A stretch of 64,000 nucleotides of DNA from Serripes groenlandicus. Taxonomy: Eukaryota; Mollusca; Bivalvia; Cardiida; Cardiidae. The notes beneath the pieces were generated by a model. That model saw only the letters and a list, made by a program, of their open reading frames with translations. It was not told the DNA's origin and made no database searches. The stretch spans positions 65,699,217-65,763,216 of the forward strand of contig JASEVX010000011.1 in assembly GCA_031761405.1 (NCBI GenBank), read 5' to 3'. Shown piece by piece: positions 44,701-55,689 of this stretch (position 1 is its first letter; each line of letters opens with the position of its first letter). The position numbers and the translations under genes are program-made.

Positions 44701-46140
44701 ATAAATGTACCAGTAGTACCGGTAACTGGAATATTGCGGGGTCAGCATTACGACTGACTGGCTGGTGTCAGGATAAATGTACCAGTAGTACCGGTAGCTG
44801 GAATATTGCGGGGTTAACATTACGCCTGACTGGCTGGTGTCAGGATAAATGTACCAGTAGTACCGGTAACTGGAATATTGCGGGGTTAACATTACGCCTG
44901 ACTGGCTGGTGTCAGGATAAATGTACCAGTAGTACCGGTAACTGGAATATTGCGGGGATATCATTACGACTGACTGACTGGTGTTAGCATTACGACTGAC
45001 TGGCTGGTGTCAGTATAAATGTACCAGTAGTACCGGTAACTGGAATATTGCGGGGTCAGCATTACGACTGAGTGGCTGGTGTCAGGATAAATGTACCAGT
45101 AGTACCGGTAACTGGAATATTGCGGGGTTAGCATTACGACTGACTGACTGGTGTTAGCATTACGACTGACTGGCTGGTGTCAGGATACATGTACCAGTAG
45201 TACCGGTAACTGGAATATTGCGGGGTCAGCATTACGACTGACTGGCTGGTGTCAGGATAAATGTACCAGTAGTACCGGTAACTAGAATATTGCGGGGTCA
45301 GCATTACGACTGACTGGCTGGTGTTAGGATAAATGTACCAGTAGTACCGGTAACTGGAATATTGCGGGGTCAGCATTACGACTGACTGGCTGGTGGCAGG
45401 ATAAATGTACCAGTAGTACCGGTAACTGGAATATTGCGGGGTCAGCATTACAACTGACTGGCTGGTGGCAGGATAAATGTACCAGTAGTACCGGTAACTG
45501 GAATATTGCGGGGTCAGCATTACGACTGACTGGCTGGTGGCAGGATAAATGTACCAGTAGTACCGATAACTAGAATATTGCGGGGTCAGCATTACGACTG
45601 ACTGGCTGGTGTCAAGATACATGTACCAGTAGTACCGGTAACTGGAATATTGCGGGGTCAGCATTACGACTGACTGGCTGGTGTCAGGATAAATGTACCA
45701 GTAGTACCGGTAACTGGAATATTGCGGGGTTAACATTACGACTGACTGGCTGGTGTCAGGATAAATGTACCAGTAGTACCGGTAACTGGAATATTGCGGG
45801 ATCAGCATTACGACTGACTGGCTGGTGTCAGGATACATGTACCAGTAGTACCGGTAACTGGAATATTGCGGGGTCAGCATTACGACTGACTGGCTGGTGT
45901 CAGGATAAATGTACCAGTAGTAGCGGTTACTGGAATATTGCGGATTTAGCATACAACTGACTTGCTGGTGTCAGGATACATGTACCAGTAGTACCGGTTA
46001 CTGGAATATTGCGGGGTAAGCATTACGACTGACTGGCTGGTGGCAGGATAAATGTACCAGTAGTACCGGTAACTTGAATATCAGGAAACGCCGTGATATA
46101 ATGGAAAAGTGTTAAAAGCGGCGTAAAACACCAAACAATC
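41775..46140 (+). mobile_element. Family B SINE expanded by an internal satellite array
   Basis: The SINE head (GCGGGTTCGATCCCTGGCC near 41820, then GTTATACCAAATACTTT) stands at the left, the SINE tail (GGAAACGCCGTGATATAATG, AAAAGCGGCGTAAAACACC) at 46083-46135, and about 4.2 kb of 72-bp units lies between. The whole reads as one SINE whose body was amplified in place. Confidence 0.9.
41885..46075 (+). repeat. 72-bp minisatellite, ~58 units, from the SINE body
   Basis: Unit: GGTAACTGGAATATTGCGGG, GTCAGCATTACGACTGACTG, GCTGGTGTCAGGATAAATGT, ACCAGTAGTACC. Main variants at GTCAGC/GTTAAC/GTTATC and AAATGT/ACATGT. Shortened units with GACTGACTGGTGTTAGCATT interrupt at about 42640, 43465, 43915, 44665, 44980 and 45155. 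Because 72 is divisible by 3 and the unit lacks stops in one frame per strand, long frames arise on both strands (up to 288 codons); these are not evidence for a protein. Confidence 0.97.
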
Positions 46141-46322
46141 ATTCAACAGAGGTCGCATGCTCGATCCTGGCTTGGGAATACCAAATACTTTATAATGGTA
46201 GTAATGGCTGTGCTCAGGATTGGTGTCAGGATAAATGTACCAGTAGTACTGGTAACTCACCCAGGAAACGTCGTGATATAGCTCTAAAAATGTTGAAAGC
46301 CGCGTAAAACACCTTACAAACA
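46141..46322 (+). mobile_element. Second, partial family B SINE
   Basis: GGTCGCATGCTCGATCCTGG, GGTGTCAGGATAAATGTACC, GTAGTACTGGTAACTCACCC, AACGTCGTGATATAGC and GCCGCGTAAAACACC. Directly abuts the expanded SINE; lacks the ATTGCGGGG-CATTACGACTG part. Confidence 0.75.
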
Positions 46323-47457
46323 AAACATGTGCTGGTCGCAAATCCAGAGGGTGTGTTGTCTTGTGGCGCGGCCCATATGACTATATGGTTGTGAACAAAA
46401 TAGATATCGATCTATATGCTCAATAATGTCGAAACTCTGCCTGACTATTTCGAACTTACATGACCGCTAGAGAGAAACACAGTAAACCCTAATCTTATAA
46501 ACATTCATCTATGAAAAAAATAAATAAAAAATGGCTCGAATACTTAGATTCTACAATGATAACTTTGGTCAAATTTCAGTCTCTTTATCTGAAAATATCT
46601 TCCGATACGCATTCTAATTCACAGATTTTTTTTTTAACATTTTCTCTTTTTACCCCCAATTTCAAACCCACATGTTTATATGTGTATTTTTGTTTATCAA
46701 TGACTATGTACTTTGTATACGTCAACATACACGTTGTGTATTGTTCTGTTCTTAAATCTTAGCAATCTCTTTGGAATCCAGATGGTTGCCATGCAATTAT
46801 CGGCTTTTACCACTGTGATACATCTGCAGTATTTGAGAGTCATAACAAAGACAATAATTGTAGCTAAAGTGTATTAAATACAAACTGCTAACACGGCAAT
46901 TATCGTTTTTTTTCCACTGTAATACACGTCTGCAGAATTTTACCTCGGGTAGTTTTACATGTAACACCTGATAATTTAAACCTGTGTGGTTGACACGCGA
47001 CAGTTGTGTTAGGATTATTTGACTGTTAGATTTAAGGTCGCTGAACCGTGGATTTTTATTAAAATGGGAAGGGTTTTAGTGTCCGTTGGTCGCAGACAGC
47101 AGGATCTCGCTTATTGCAGGTTAATTTATGACTAAAAAACATCGGGGGGAGTTCAATGTGGTCGCTTACACCAGGGGGTCGGTTATACCAGGTGGTCGGT
47201 AGTACAGGTTTGACTGTATACAGGAAAACATATACTGTATATTTGTATCAAGGTAATAATTAAATAGATGGTCGCAATATTTCATTGTTTACCAATAAGA
47301 CATTAAATATAACCAAATTTACTGTTTTACGAAAAATGGAGCGGTCCAATTTTCAATATGGAAGAGTCGACTTTGTATAATTCGGCAGTGAAAGAATCAA
47401 GACGTTTTCCTTCATACTGAATACGAGTTTCTCTTGGATTTATCTGAAGGACGCATA
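46323..47457. other. No gene seen
   Basis: AT-rich. An 83-codon plus frame at 46511-46762 is low-complexity and hydrophobic, without a motif. Confidence 0.4.
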
Positions 47458-47945
47458 ATGTTGACAGTGTACACAGAGCAAAACAGTTTGGTAACATGTT
47501 ACCCAAATGTTACCGAGATGTTGACGAAAGAATGCAAATGCATTTATGTTACCGAGATGTTGCCGAGTTTAACCAATCAGGAATAGGCTTTAAATCACCT
47601 GATCTACCCATGGTCATCTGATTTAGACAAAATGGCAGCCACCATGGAGTGAAATAAACAGAATGTCAACCATGAGCATCAAAATTGCAGCAGAAGCACT
47701 GACAAGGTATCTTCTCCTCTTCGAATCTTCCATTTTTATGATTTTCCCTCCAAAATCTGACCTCCAAATTCTCATTCCTGCTCATTTTTCGGTAACATCT
47801 CGATAACATGTTGGCCAAATGTTACCCAATTGTTACCCAGTGTACACAGGGCCAAACTTCGTGTTGCCCAGGTGTGTTACCGTACCTGGTCAACATGTTA
47901 CCCAGAATGTTACCGAAAATGTTGACAGTGTACACCGGGCTTAAG
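47458..47945. repeat. Short-motif repeat with GGTAACATGTTACC palindromes
   Basis: AATGTTGACAGTGTACAC stands at both ends (47458 and 47919) in direct orientation; inside, GTTACC/GGTAAC and GTGTACACAGGGCC words recur in both orientations. It resembles the mosaic interiors of 4099-5050 and 36148-37805, but clear inverted ends are missing. Confidence 0.55.
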
Positions 47946-48675
47946 TCAAAATGATAAAAGATTGAACCAGAACAATCGCTGGTAAAATGTTTATGTATAA
48001 TTTGCGCTTTTTAAACAGTCGACATATAGAATACGATCTCTCTTTTGTTATATATCATGGAAGCATTCATTTCACAACGACAAATGCATTGTGCAAGAAT
48101 GATTAATCGTAAAAGATTGAATTATTGTTCACAGTTCACAAGTTTCAACAAGATGCATCTTGTATTCCACGTCAAGACTTTGTCCGCGCGTGTGTTTATT
48201 ATATCCCTTTCCCCCCGTTATTAAATAGTATCCAGATACGGTGTTGATGGGTAACATGCAGCATCCGAGTTGAAGCTGGCAAAACAATAGTCTTACTGCT
48301 GGTAGAATGTAGACAAGTATTCTATATATCTGATATGACACGTCGTCCGCTGCCTCTTTTATCAGAAAGATGCAACTTTAACGCGCACAGTAGATTCAAA
48401 AATATCTTTTAACTCTTAGACACGTGTTTGAATGTCAAGGCCAACAGACCCCTAGAAGGTACATCGTCTATTTATAGTATTTGTTATAGACAATCCAACC
48501 ATTGTCTGAAGAAGGCGGAGTCTCGGATAAGAGAAGGCGGAGTTTACACGGCACTTCGACATTTCAAATATTCAGCACGACAAATCAAACTAAGAGAAAG
48601 GGAGTAGCTTCTGTGAGCGTTTGCTCGTCAAATGGCCTAATGCCGAGAGGTAAAAAAAACCATCTCTCAAACACC
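47946..48675. other. No recognisable feature
   Basis: Short frames only; a repeated GAAGGCGGAGT word near 48510 and 48534. Confidence 0.4.
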
Positions 48676-49062
48676 GTGAGCGTTTAAATGATTGTTCAAC
48701 CTCGCTGCACATGCTAACAGGCATCTTGTAGCGATTCAAACTTTCAAGTCCCAAGTCGACAAGTGGATATTATCGACTTTAAAAACTCCAACCTTTCTAG
48801 TAGTCGAGTTGATATTTTAGGCCAACAACTTGACATTTGCCATCTATAATTTAGAGTTGTCCTGTTAAATTTCAAGTCGACAAGTTGAAGTCAGAACGAT
48901 TATATCCGACCGTTAACGTCGAATGTGTTATTAGGTCTTTGCGTCGACTGATCGACTTTTTGCGGTCAAATATTCAGGCCGACATCTCGACATTAGACGG
49001 CTAATGTCGAGTTGTCGCCTTGCTAAAAAATCGATGTCGATGGCGGAAAATGAATTCCATAG
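48676..49062 (+). repeat. GTCGAC-type short-motif repeat, copy 1
   Basis: Begins CCGTGAGCGTTTAAATGA; holds CCCAAGTCGACAAGTGGATA and a GTCGAGTTGTCGCC end with AAAATCGATGTCGAT. Matches 58030-58262 in the same orientation, which lacks about 150 bp from the middle. Confidence 0.75.
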
Positions 49063-49276
49063 ATACATGTAGCGGACAATTCAAAGATTTTGAAAACATA
49101 TTAGCAAACTTTTGAAAATTCTCCATAAGTAAGAGTTCCATTATAAAATATAATTGAAAACATTGTGGTAACAGGAGAAATTTCTCATGATGAGCAATTT
49201 CTCCATTTACCACATTATTATCTAAAGGCGTCTACTGTAGAGGCGGCAGAAAGCGTCTGCGTGTGGGAAATGGTTA
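49063..49276. mobile_element. Hairpin MITE copy
   Basis: ACATTGTGGTAACAGGAG, the core AAATTTCTCATGATGAGCAA and TTTCTCC, then GGCGTCTACTGTAGAGGC and GCGTCTGCGTGTGGGAAATG. Confidence 0.65.
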
Positions 49277-49382
49277 CTTTAAAGGCGTATATCTGAAACA
49301 GTCCGCTATAATGCGACAACGTTTTTCTCCTGTAAATACGGTCTCTGATGTCCGCTTTCCCAGGTCTTTCTTCGATACAATA

Positions 49383-49823
49383 TGTTGTCCTTCATATATC
49401 CGTGATGTTGTCCTTCATATATCCGTGATGTTGTCCTTCATATATCCGTGATGTTGTCCTTCATATATCCGTGATGTTGTCCTTCATATATCCGTGATGT
49501 TGTCCTTCATATATCCGTGATGTTGTCCTTCATATATCCGTGATGTTGTCCTTCATATATCCGTGATGTTGTCCTTCATATATCCGTGATGTTGTCCTTC
49601 ATATATCCGTGATGTTGTCCTTCATATATCCGTGATGTTGTCCTTCATATATCCGTGATGTTGTCCTTCATATATCCGTGATGTTGTCCTTCATATATCC
49701 GTGATGTTGTCCTTCATATATCCGTGATGTTGTCCTTCATATATCCGTGATGTTGTCCTTCATATATCCGTGATGTTGTCCTTCATATATCCGTGATGTT
49801 GTCCTTCATATATCCGTGATGTT
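49383..49823 (+). repeat. 23-bp minisatellite, ~19 perfect units
   Basis: TGTTGTCCTTCATATATCCG plus TGA repeated without visible change; the last unit breaks at TGTTGTGCC (49823). The uniformity points to recent expansion or to homogenisation. Confidence 0.97.
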
Positions 49824-49924
49824 GTGCCTTTCTCACATAAGATGTTTTCGACAAAGTATTACGTTTGACAACAGTAGCGGTTCCACAATCAAAAGAACAG
49901 TTCTTATGGATGTGTAGCCATTTA

Positions 49925-50085
49925 AACCTTTCCAAGAAGCAGACGCTTTCCGACGCCTTTTAAGCTGGCGACTTTTGAAATCATTGTGGCAAAAGGAGAA
50001 ACTCGTTTCAACAATTATACTTTCAATTAAATATAGTTTTTATATTTTGTCCTTGATGTCTTCAAATTTGTGTGCATGTGGCTTG
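49925..50085. mobile_element. Hairpin MITE, left part
   Basis: TTTAAACCTTTCCAAGAAGC, AGACGCTTTCCGACGCC and TCATTGTGGCAAAAGGAG. The right arm is degraded. Confidence 0.55.
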
Positions 50086-50744
50086 ATGCTGTTAGATAAC
50101 AATATCGAATCAACATATAAACGTATTAAATTACAGCTACTTTCAGTGTGAAATATTTGTAGTCATTTAAATGCACATTTTATTTACAAGCCATTTGTAT
50201 CAATTTACGTTGATGACAAATTGCAGCTGTAAAACACCTTATATCGTAGCCAAGGGTGATACCACATTCTCAAAGTTCTCATTTAATTAAATGCGACAAA
50301 TGAATGAATGGTGCGCATTTCTGAAGATGTTTAATGACACAACGATATTGTTGCTGATTGAACAGTTACATGTATGGTAAAGTAAGTAAGTAAGTAAATC
50401 TTTTATTAAAGTGACATGTGTATAACATATAATAAAACACAAGAGTTGCTGCAAGATGCAGCAGTTCGATGTTAGCGCGGGAATCAGCATTTTATGGCTT
50501 AAGAAATACTGTTTGATTCGAAAAACACGAAAGTCGCTTTTAAATATATGATATGAATTTATGATAACAATAGTCTTTTAGTTAAATACGTAATACCTTT
50601 TCCAAACGTGTTGACCTCGATCTCTCAAAATTATTGTAAACATTTGTCTGCGCATTCGCGTCCTTTTTTCCCTTCTTAATATATTCTTAAAATCGCAAAA
50701 TTTAGCACAATAACTTCGCATTAGGTATAAATATCACTTCCACA
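50086..50744. other. No gene seen
   Basis: Short GTAA repeat (50379-50396). Otherwise featureless. Confidence 0.4.
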
Positions 50745-50797
50745 GCCGTTAGTGCCTGGATGGGTGACCCGCGATGGCTTAACGCCGGTACACGTTA
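50745..50797 (+). rRNA. 5S rRNA-like fragment (3' half relic)
   Basis: CCGTTAGTGCCTGGATGGGTG followed by ACCCGC matches the region of metazoan 5S rRNA around the internal promoter's C box (general form TTAGTRCYTGGATGGG.GACC). About 24 bases match well; the rest of the 5S gene is absent. A relic or part of a 5S-derived SINE. Confidence 0.4.
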
Positions 50798-50953
50798 CAC
50801 TATGGTTTTAATTTACATTTTAATTATTAAAAAAAAATACTCGCATATAAATAGACTGGTTCACTAATCTTAATTTTACATTGCAAACTCGAACGAGAAC
50901 CAGTCTAGCGACGAACTGCTACGAAAATATCCGAGAGCTGATGGTAAAATACG

Positions 50954-50992
50954 GCGCATGCGCGATCAAGACGCTTAACACGGCGCATGCGC
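50954..50992. promoter_or_regulatory. Paired GCGCATGCGC palindromes (NRF1-type sites)
   Basis: The 10-bp palindrome stands at 50954-50963 and 50983-50992 within a repeated ACGGCGCATGCGC-type word. It fits the known NRF1 consensus of animal promoters. No gene start can be tied to it, so a promoter is only suggested. Confidence 0.35.
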
Positions 50993-51094
50993 AAGCCCGT
51001 TGCACCAGTGGTAGTTCTAAACACAACCAATATATGCTGTGGGGCTGATGCACCCGCACAATAATAAAAAGTTTGTTGGAAAAACACCCGGCCC

Positions 51095-51845
51095 CGTGGG
51101 CCTAAATGTCACTATACATAAAGGTGTCTATGTACGTAAGTTCATGTATTCTTATCAATTTGATGTTCATGAAGTCTATATACATATATACATATACACA
51201 CATCTATAATTATATCGATGGTCTCGTTCGAGCAGGCCGAAGCTACAGCTTGTACAAGATGCAGTTATTGCATCCCCGAACGCAGACATCAATATTTCAG
51301 AGTTGCTAATAACTTTAGGAGGTATTATTTACTTTTGAAAGCAACGTGCTTTAACATCATTTTAAGGATTCTACTGATGCATCCTAATAGAACGATAATC
51401 CGTAACGGTACTGACATAAGTCTAAATACAATTACTGGTCGTCAGTGCTACAAGCGCTCATTTATTTTATGTATTTATAAAAGGAAATCGGTATAATCGG
51501 TATAACCCAATTTTATGAGTACAATAATATAGTATGAAATAACCACATATTTGAACGAATCATGTTTATACAGGTAGTATTAACATTCACTGCCTATCCC
51601 GTATGTTTTGAAATATGTTTTTCATTGCAACCGCTAATCACGCCCCTTCCTTGAAAGGAGACGTAGCACGGATGTAAAATAAAACTTGTGTAATAGTGTG
51701 ATTAATATAACATGTATGTTTGAAAACCCTTTACCGAAACGAAAGTAAAGGTCACATTCACATACAGCCTTCAAATAAGAGCAAATCAATCAATCATTCA
51801 ATCCATCAATCAGCCAGTCACTCAACTCAACAACCAATTCATCGT
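51095..51845. other. No gene seen
   Basis: A 92-codon plus frame at 51218-51496 carries two C-x2-C-like pairs, but no domain that can be recognised. Confidence 0.35.
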
Positions 51846-51846
51846 G

Positions 51847-52050
51847 AATCCTTCGAATGAATGAATGAACGGATGAATGAACGAATGAACGAATGAACGA
51901 ATGAGTGTATGCACAAATGTAAGAATGAACGAACGAACGAACAATGAATGAATGAATGAATACTTGAATGAATTAACTAACCAATTAACCAACTAATCAA
52001 TTAACATATCAGTCAATCATTCACAATCAAACAATAAATCAATCAATCAA
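51847..52050 (+). repeat. GAAT/GAAC and CAAT tetranucleotide repeats
   Basis: GAATGAATGAAC runs (51855-51963), then TCAATCAATCA-type runs (to 52050). Confidence 0.9.
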
Positions 52051-52364
52051 TCATCTATGTCTTCATCAGTGATTATATATACATCTCCTCCTATGGCAAA
52101 ACGCTTTTGCAACATATTTACATAACTTTCGCACATGATGTTTCATAAAAAAACACAACTTTAGTCCTTGTGATAGGGGTACAAAGTAGATTTCTTTAAA
52201 TATATTAATCCGTATCTTGAAGACCAAACACAATTAAAGATTAACCGACGCATCCGCGCACTCTAATCCTTTAATCGTCACAGTCGCGGACAATGTTCAC
52301 GAATCTGTTGATAAGCAGTATACATCTGAATCCAGATTAATAGCAAATTATATTTGTTTGTTTT

Positions 52365-52580
52365 GTATGTATGTTGTTTCACGCCGCTTTCAACGAGTTT
52401 CTAGTTATATCACGGCGTTTCCTGGGTAATTTACCAATATTACTGGTCCATTAATCTTGAGATCAGCGAGACAGTCGAATTGCTAACCCCCAGCACTAAC
52501 TGCGAAGGAGGAAAGCCATTACTATCTATTTAAAGTCTTTGGTATGACACGGCCGGGGATCGAACCAGCCGAAAGCATTA
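52365..52580 (-). mobile_element. Family B SINE, minus strand
   Basis: Minus-strand reading has box B GGTTCGATCCCCGGCCG, GTCATACCAAAGACTTT, GGTTAGCAATTCGACTGTC, GGACCAGTAATATTGG, AACGCCGTGATATAACT and GTTGAAAGCGGCGTGAAAC. One body unit. Confidence 0.8.
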
Positions 52581-52668
52581 GAAGCCAGACTAGAAAAAGA
52601 TGAGCAAATTGGTATTCCTTGTTACGATAACTCTGTTAGCACTCACAAAAACCTTTGTTGTTGTTTAT

Positions 52669-52703
52669 CAAAGGAATCGTCTCACTGAGACGATTCTTTT
52701 GAA
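52669..52703. repeat. Perfect short hairpin
   Basis: GAATCGTCTCA and TGAGACGATTC separated by one base. Confidence 0.7.
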
Positions 52704-52994
52704 TACCCTAAACAGAGGTTTTGGAGGTCTAACAAAGATTTTAGAACCTTTAAAAATTCCCTTGAGTACCCACAACATAGGTTTTAGAGGTTAAAATATT
52801 TTAGAACATTCAAAATTACCGTATCTATAGCCCAGCCCTAAGGTCATTTGTCCTGGTGCACGGCTACATTACTTAGAGCAAATGTTCACCGTTTGCACCC
52901 TTTAAGATATTGGGTCCGTTTTCTAAAATGTAAATGATGGCATTGAATTGACCCGAGTAGTAGAGGGCGTGACCCTAGACCAAAGTGTTTACTA

Positions 52995-53175
52995 TATGTT
53001 CAATAGGAATCCGCCATTTTGTTTTGTGGAGTCAATTTTTTCCTCTATATTCCTACGTATTTAATAGTAACCCGCCATTTTGTTTTTGTGGAGTTAATTT
53101 TTCTCCTCAAGATTCAAGTGTATATATTACTGACCATCCATGTTGTTTTGTGGAGTCAATTTTTACATGTATATG
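52995..53175 (+). repeat. 61-bp tandem repeat, three units
   Basis: CCGCCATTTTGTTTTGTGGA-type words begin at 53011 and 53072, with a diverged one at about 53133; each is followed by GTCAATTTTT. Confidence 0.85.
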
Positions 53176-53179
53176 TAGG

Positions 53180-54000
53180 ATTCTGTGCGTCTATTGATTT
53201 AAGGACGGAAACGTGTACAATAGCCCATTGACATGTTGAAAATTAATCCCCTTTAAAGGCGACATACTGTCTGCGTCTGAACACCTGCAACGAACGTGTT
53301 AACACTTGTCCCGAGAATAACCCTTTACATTGCTGTTCAAAGTTTATCCCTCATGATGAAAGTTTTTCTTGTGTCTAAATTTACACTTGAAAAGTGTCAC
53401 TGTAGTTATACACGACTTTACCAATTTGATCAGATTTCAAATATACGGGGAAAAGGAGCCCATAAAAGCCGTCAAATCGGTTTTTGTTATTTTGTATCAC
53501 TATTTACGCTTTAACTTTTTTGTTTTATGCTACTAAATGTTAGAAGACACTAAAACCTTTCATTTAAACCTGGGGTTGTCGATAAAATTTTCAGCCGTTT
53601 TCGAGTTATGTAATATGAGAGATTTTTAAACCCCCAAAAATAATCCTACGACTATTAGTTCTCTAGTTATCGTCGTTTTAAATATGTGTTTGTTTCAAAG
53701 TGCGTCAAAAGTCTTCTCAATGCGTAAATGCCGATAACTCCTTTATTTCTGGTCCGATTGTAGTCGTGTTTGGACTCGTTGAAAAGGGTTTCGTATTTTC
53801 TATCGATTGAGATGATCAAACCGGAAGTGAAGTCATTATTTCTTAAAATGGTCATATCTTCCTTAGTTCTGAACCGATGTTTACAATTTGTATATCATTC
53901 GAAAGCTCTTATCGATATATGAGTATATTCGAATTTGAAAGATATCCGATCAATGTTTTCATGACATTGTACTTTAAATAAGCAGCGCAAGGGGTAAAAG
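53180..54000. other. Unassigned sequence with degenerate repeated phrasing
   Basis: Phrases such as CGATAACTCC, GGTCCGATTG, GAACCGATG and ACTCGTTGAAAAGG recur at about 110-120 bp spacing. It lies directly downstream of the two-gene cassette and may belong to the same element. No gene recognised. Confidence 0.4.
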
Positions 54001-54035
54001 AAAAACAAAGACATGAATACAATTTCTACAATTTT

Positions 54036-54102
54036 ATTATATAATCAAGTATTGTAGTTCGCAGAATCAAAATAACTAACACTATTTATTGAACACAGTA
54101 TT
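54036..54102 (-). terminator. Possible polyadenylation signals for the cassette
   Basis: AATAAA-type words on the minus strand near 54040 (ATAATAAAATTG) and 54092 (CAATAAATAG), 150-210 bp after the stop of the 86-aa gene. Confidence 0.3.
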
Positions 54103-54249
54103 TACAAATCACGATTCATTACAGTATGAAAATCATTGTCAATTCGTCTCATTCTCCATCCATGACGTCTATGAATAACTGTCCACCGTTCCGTTATGTT
54201 GTAAACGTGGTTAATTTAGGGCTCCCCCCGGCATTTTCTTTCCGATAAT

Positions 54250-54510
54250 TTAGTCACGTAGTCCCGGTGGTCCGTGCATTCGATACCCGTTTTTCGCATT
54301 TTCATTCCTGATATGTTGTCTTTTTCTGGCTACCTCTGACTTGGCTAGTTCGACAGCGTTAGCCATGGGTGTCACAAAGTTAATGGTAGGTTCTTTCACC
54401 GCCCCACCCATTTGTATTTTTTCCACCACGTATTGTCCTTTATGATTAGGTTTCAGTTTCCCTTCAGCCATCCGCTGAAAATGTCGTGTCCACATTTCTA
54501 CTTTGTCCAT
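54250..54510 (-). CDS. 86-aa basic protein, possibly from a large DNA transposon
   Basis: ATG at 54510, TAG at 54250; intact. The sequence begins MDKVEMWTRHFQRMAEGK, then a Y-V-V-x-K segment, a charged helix-like stretch (ELAKSEVARKRQH) and a GPPGLRD end. No signal peptide or membrane segment. The W-x2-HF-x2-MA-x-G start resembles short proteins that I associate with Polinton/Maverick-type elements; this is recollection, not a search. It lies 70 bp after the zinc-finger gene on the same strand, as in compact multi-gene elements. Function unknown. Confidence 0.55.
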   Translation of the reverse strand: MDKVEMWTRHFQRMAEGKLKPNHKGQYVVEKIQMGGAVKEPTINFVTPMANAVELAKSEVARKRQHIRNENAKNGYRMHGPPGLRD

Positions 54511-54580
54511 CGTCGACGGTAGTAAAGTACACAGCGAGTGATAGTAATATTCTTATCTATTAGCTGTAACTTTCCTCCCC

Positions 54581-55379
54581 TTATAGCATTTCTTCACCAT
54601 CACTGTCGTCGCTACCGTCGTCGCTAACGTCGTCGTTCTCAGACTTCACTATACCTTCTATTAGATAACGGTGTTTCTGAACGGCCGACTGTATGGCCTG
54701 TTCTAGTATCATTCCCTCGGACATGAGTTCGTGCACATCTTCCATGACACGTTGGTGAATGACTCCGTGTTCTAATTGGAATGTGTGGAGAAGCAGTTGT
54801 CTATACATACGTAAGACATGTGTTGTATCTTCCGCTACTATTTTTGAGTCTGCCTTTTTCTTGGCCTCGTCATTGGACATTCCATCTCGCTCATATTTTT
54901 TCCACTTTCTGTCTCCAAGATTTTTCATTATTTTTCGAAGCTTTACGGTACATGACTCCAAACACTTTGTGTTCTTCGCTGACTTTATCTTTTACATCTT
55001 CTTCGCTCTGGTCATAGGATATCCACCGTTTTAATGGAGGCGTTTCCGCGTGATCTTCTGAGGCAGAACGCTTATTACACCATCGTTTGACGTGATTTTG
55101 TAAAGAATGAACGTCACCAAACACGATACCGCAATCGTCGCAAACGGGCATGTCTAGACTGGTTTTAGACTCGAGGCTGGAATCACTCTCTATGTACTCT
55201 ACCGGGGTATCCCTTATAGGAATGTTTAGATTTGGTTCTCTTATAATATAACCGTCGATTGTCTGTTTCGAACGTAACGTATCTGTTTGTGAGTACACAG
55301 GCTGATCTGAACCTTTGTTGAGGATTGCTGTGGTTTCGTCAGGAGGGCCCGTCGGAGTATCTTTCACAGTGGCGCGCAT
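54581..55379 (-). pseudogene. Zinc-finger protein gene with one homopolymer frameshift
   Basis: ATG at 55379; first frame runs to a stop near 54891, and the second, one base shifted, continues to TAA-type end at 54581. Together they would make about 265 residues. The first part has a C-x2-C ... H-x4-C finger (CDDCGIVFGDVHSLQNHVKR, about residues 81-100), then a charged region; the second has a helical segment and an acid tail rich in D, S and E. The break maps to a run of six A on the coding strand (54896-54901 in plus coordinates); a run of five would keep one frame. So it is either a recent mutation or a base-calling error. A single-finger protein of this kind beside the 86-aa gene suggests a mobile-element cassette, but a host gene cannot be excluded. 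Confidence 0.55.
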
Positions 55380-55389
55380 TATATGCACC

Positions 55390-55689
55390 TTACACTAATT
55401 TTGACCATTAAACCTTTGTCATTATTCGTATTAACTGTAATTGTTTTCATAGAAAACCTAAATTTAAAAAAAAAAATCGCTGGGTTGGCTTTTGGGGCAT
55501 ATTGCACCTGTATCATTATTCTTATTAGCTGCAGTTCTTTTCGTAGAAACCGTTTATTGAAGGTAGGTTCATGAGAATGATAAATGTGAAATGATTATTT
55601 TTTCTTAGAAGCAAGTCGTTGTTTTATACGGTATTCATTGGTTTCTAGGTAAATACGTACGTACTTTATGTCTTACTTATTACATAGGG
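55390..55689. other. Upstream of the cassette; no feature
   Basis: AT-rich. A plus frame at 55383-55574 has no motif. No terminal repeat of a large element was found. Confidence 0.35.

Noticed and set aside
49383..49823. CRISPR-like array of 23-bp repeats
   Set aside because: The units are directly tandem with no spacers, and the surroundings are eukaryotic repeat DNA.
51218..51496. 92-aa frame with two C-x2-C-like pairs, possible zinc-binding protein
   Set aside because: Spacing fits no known finger, and there is no splice or start support.
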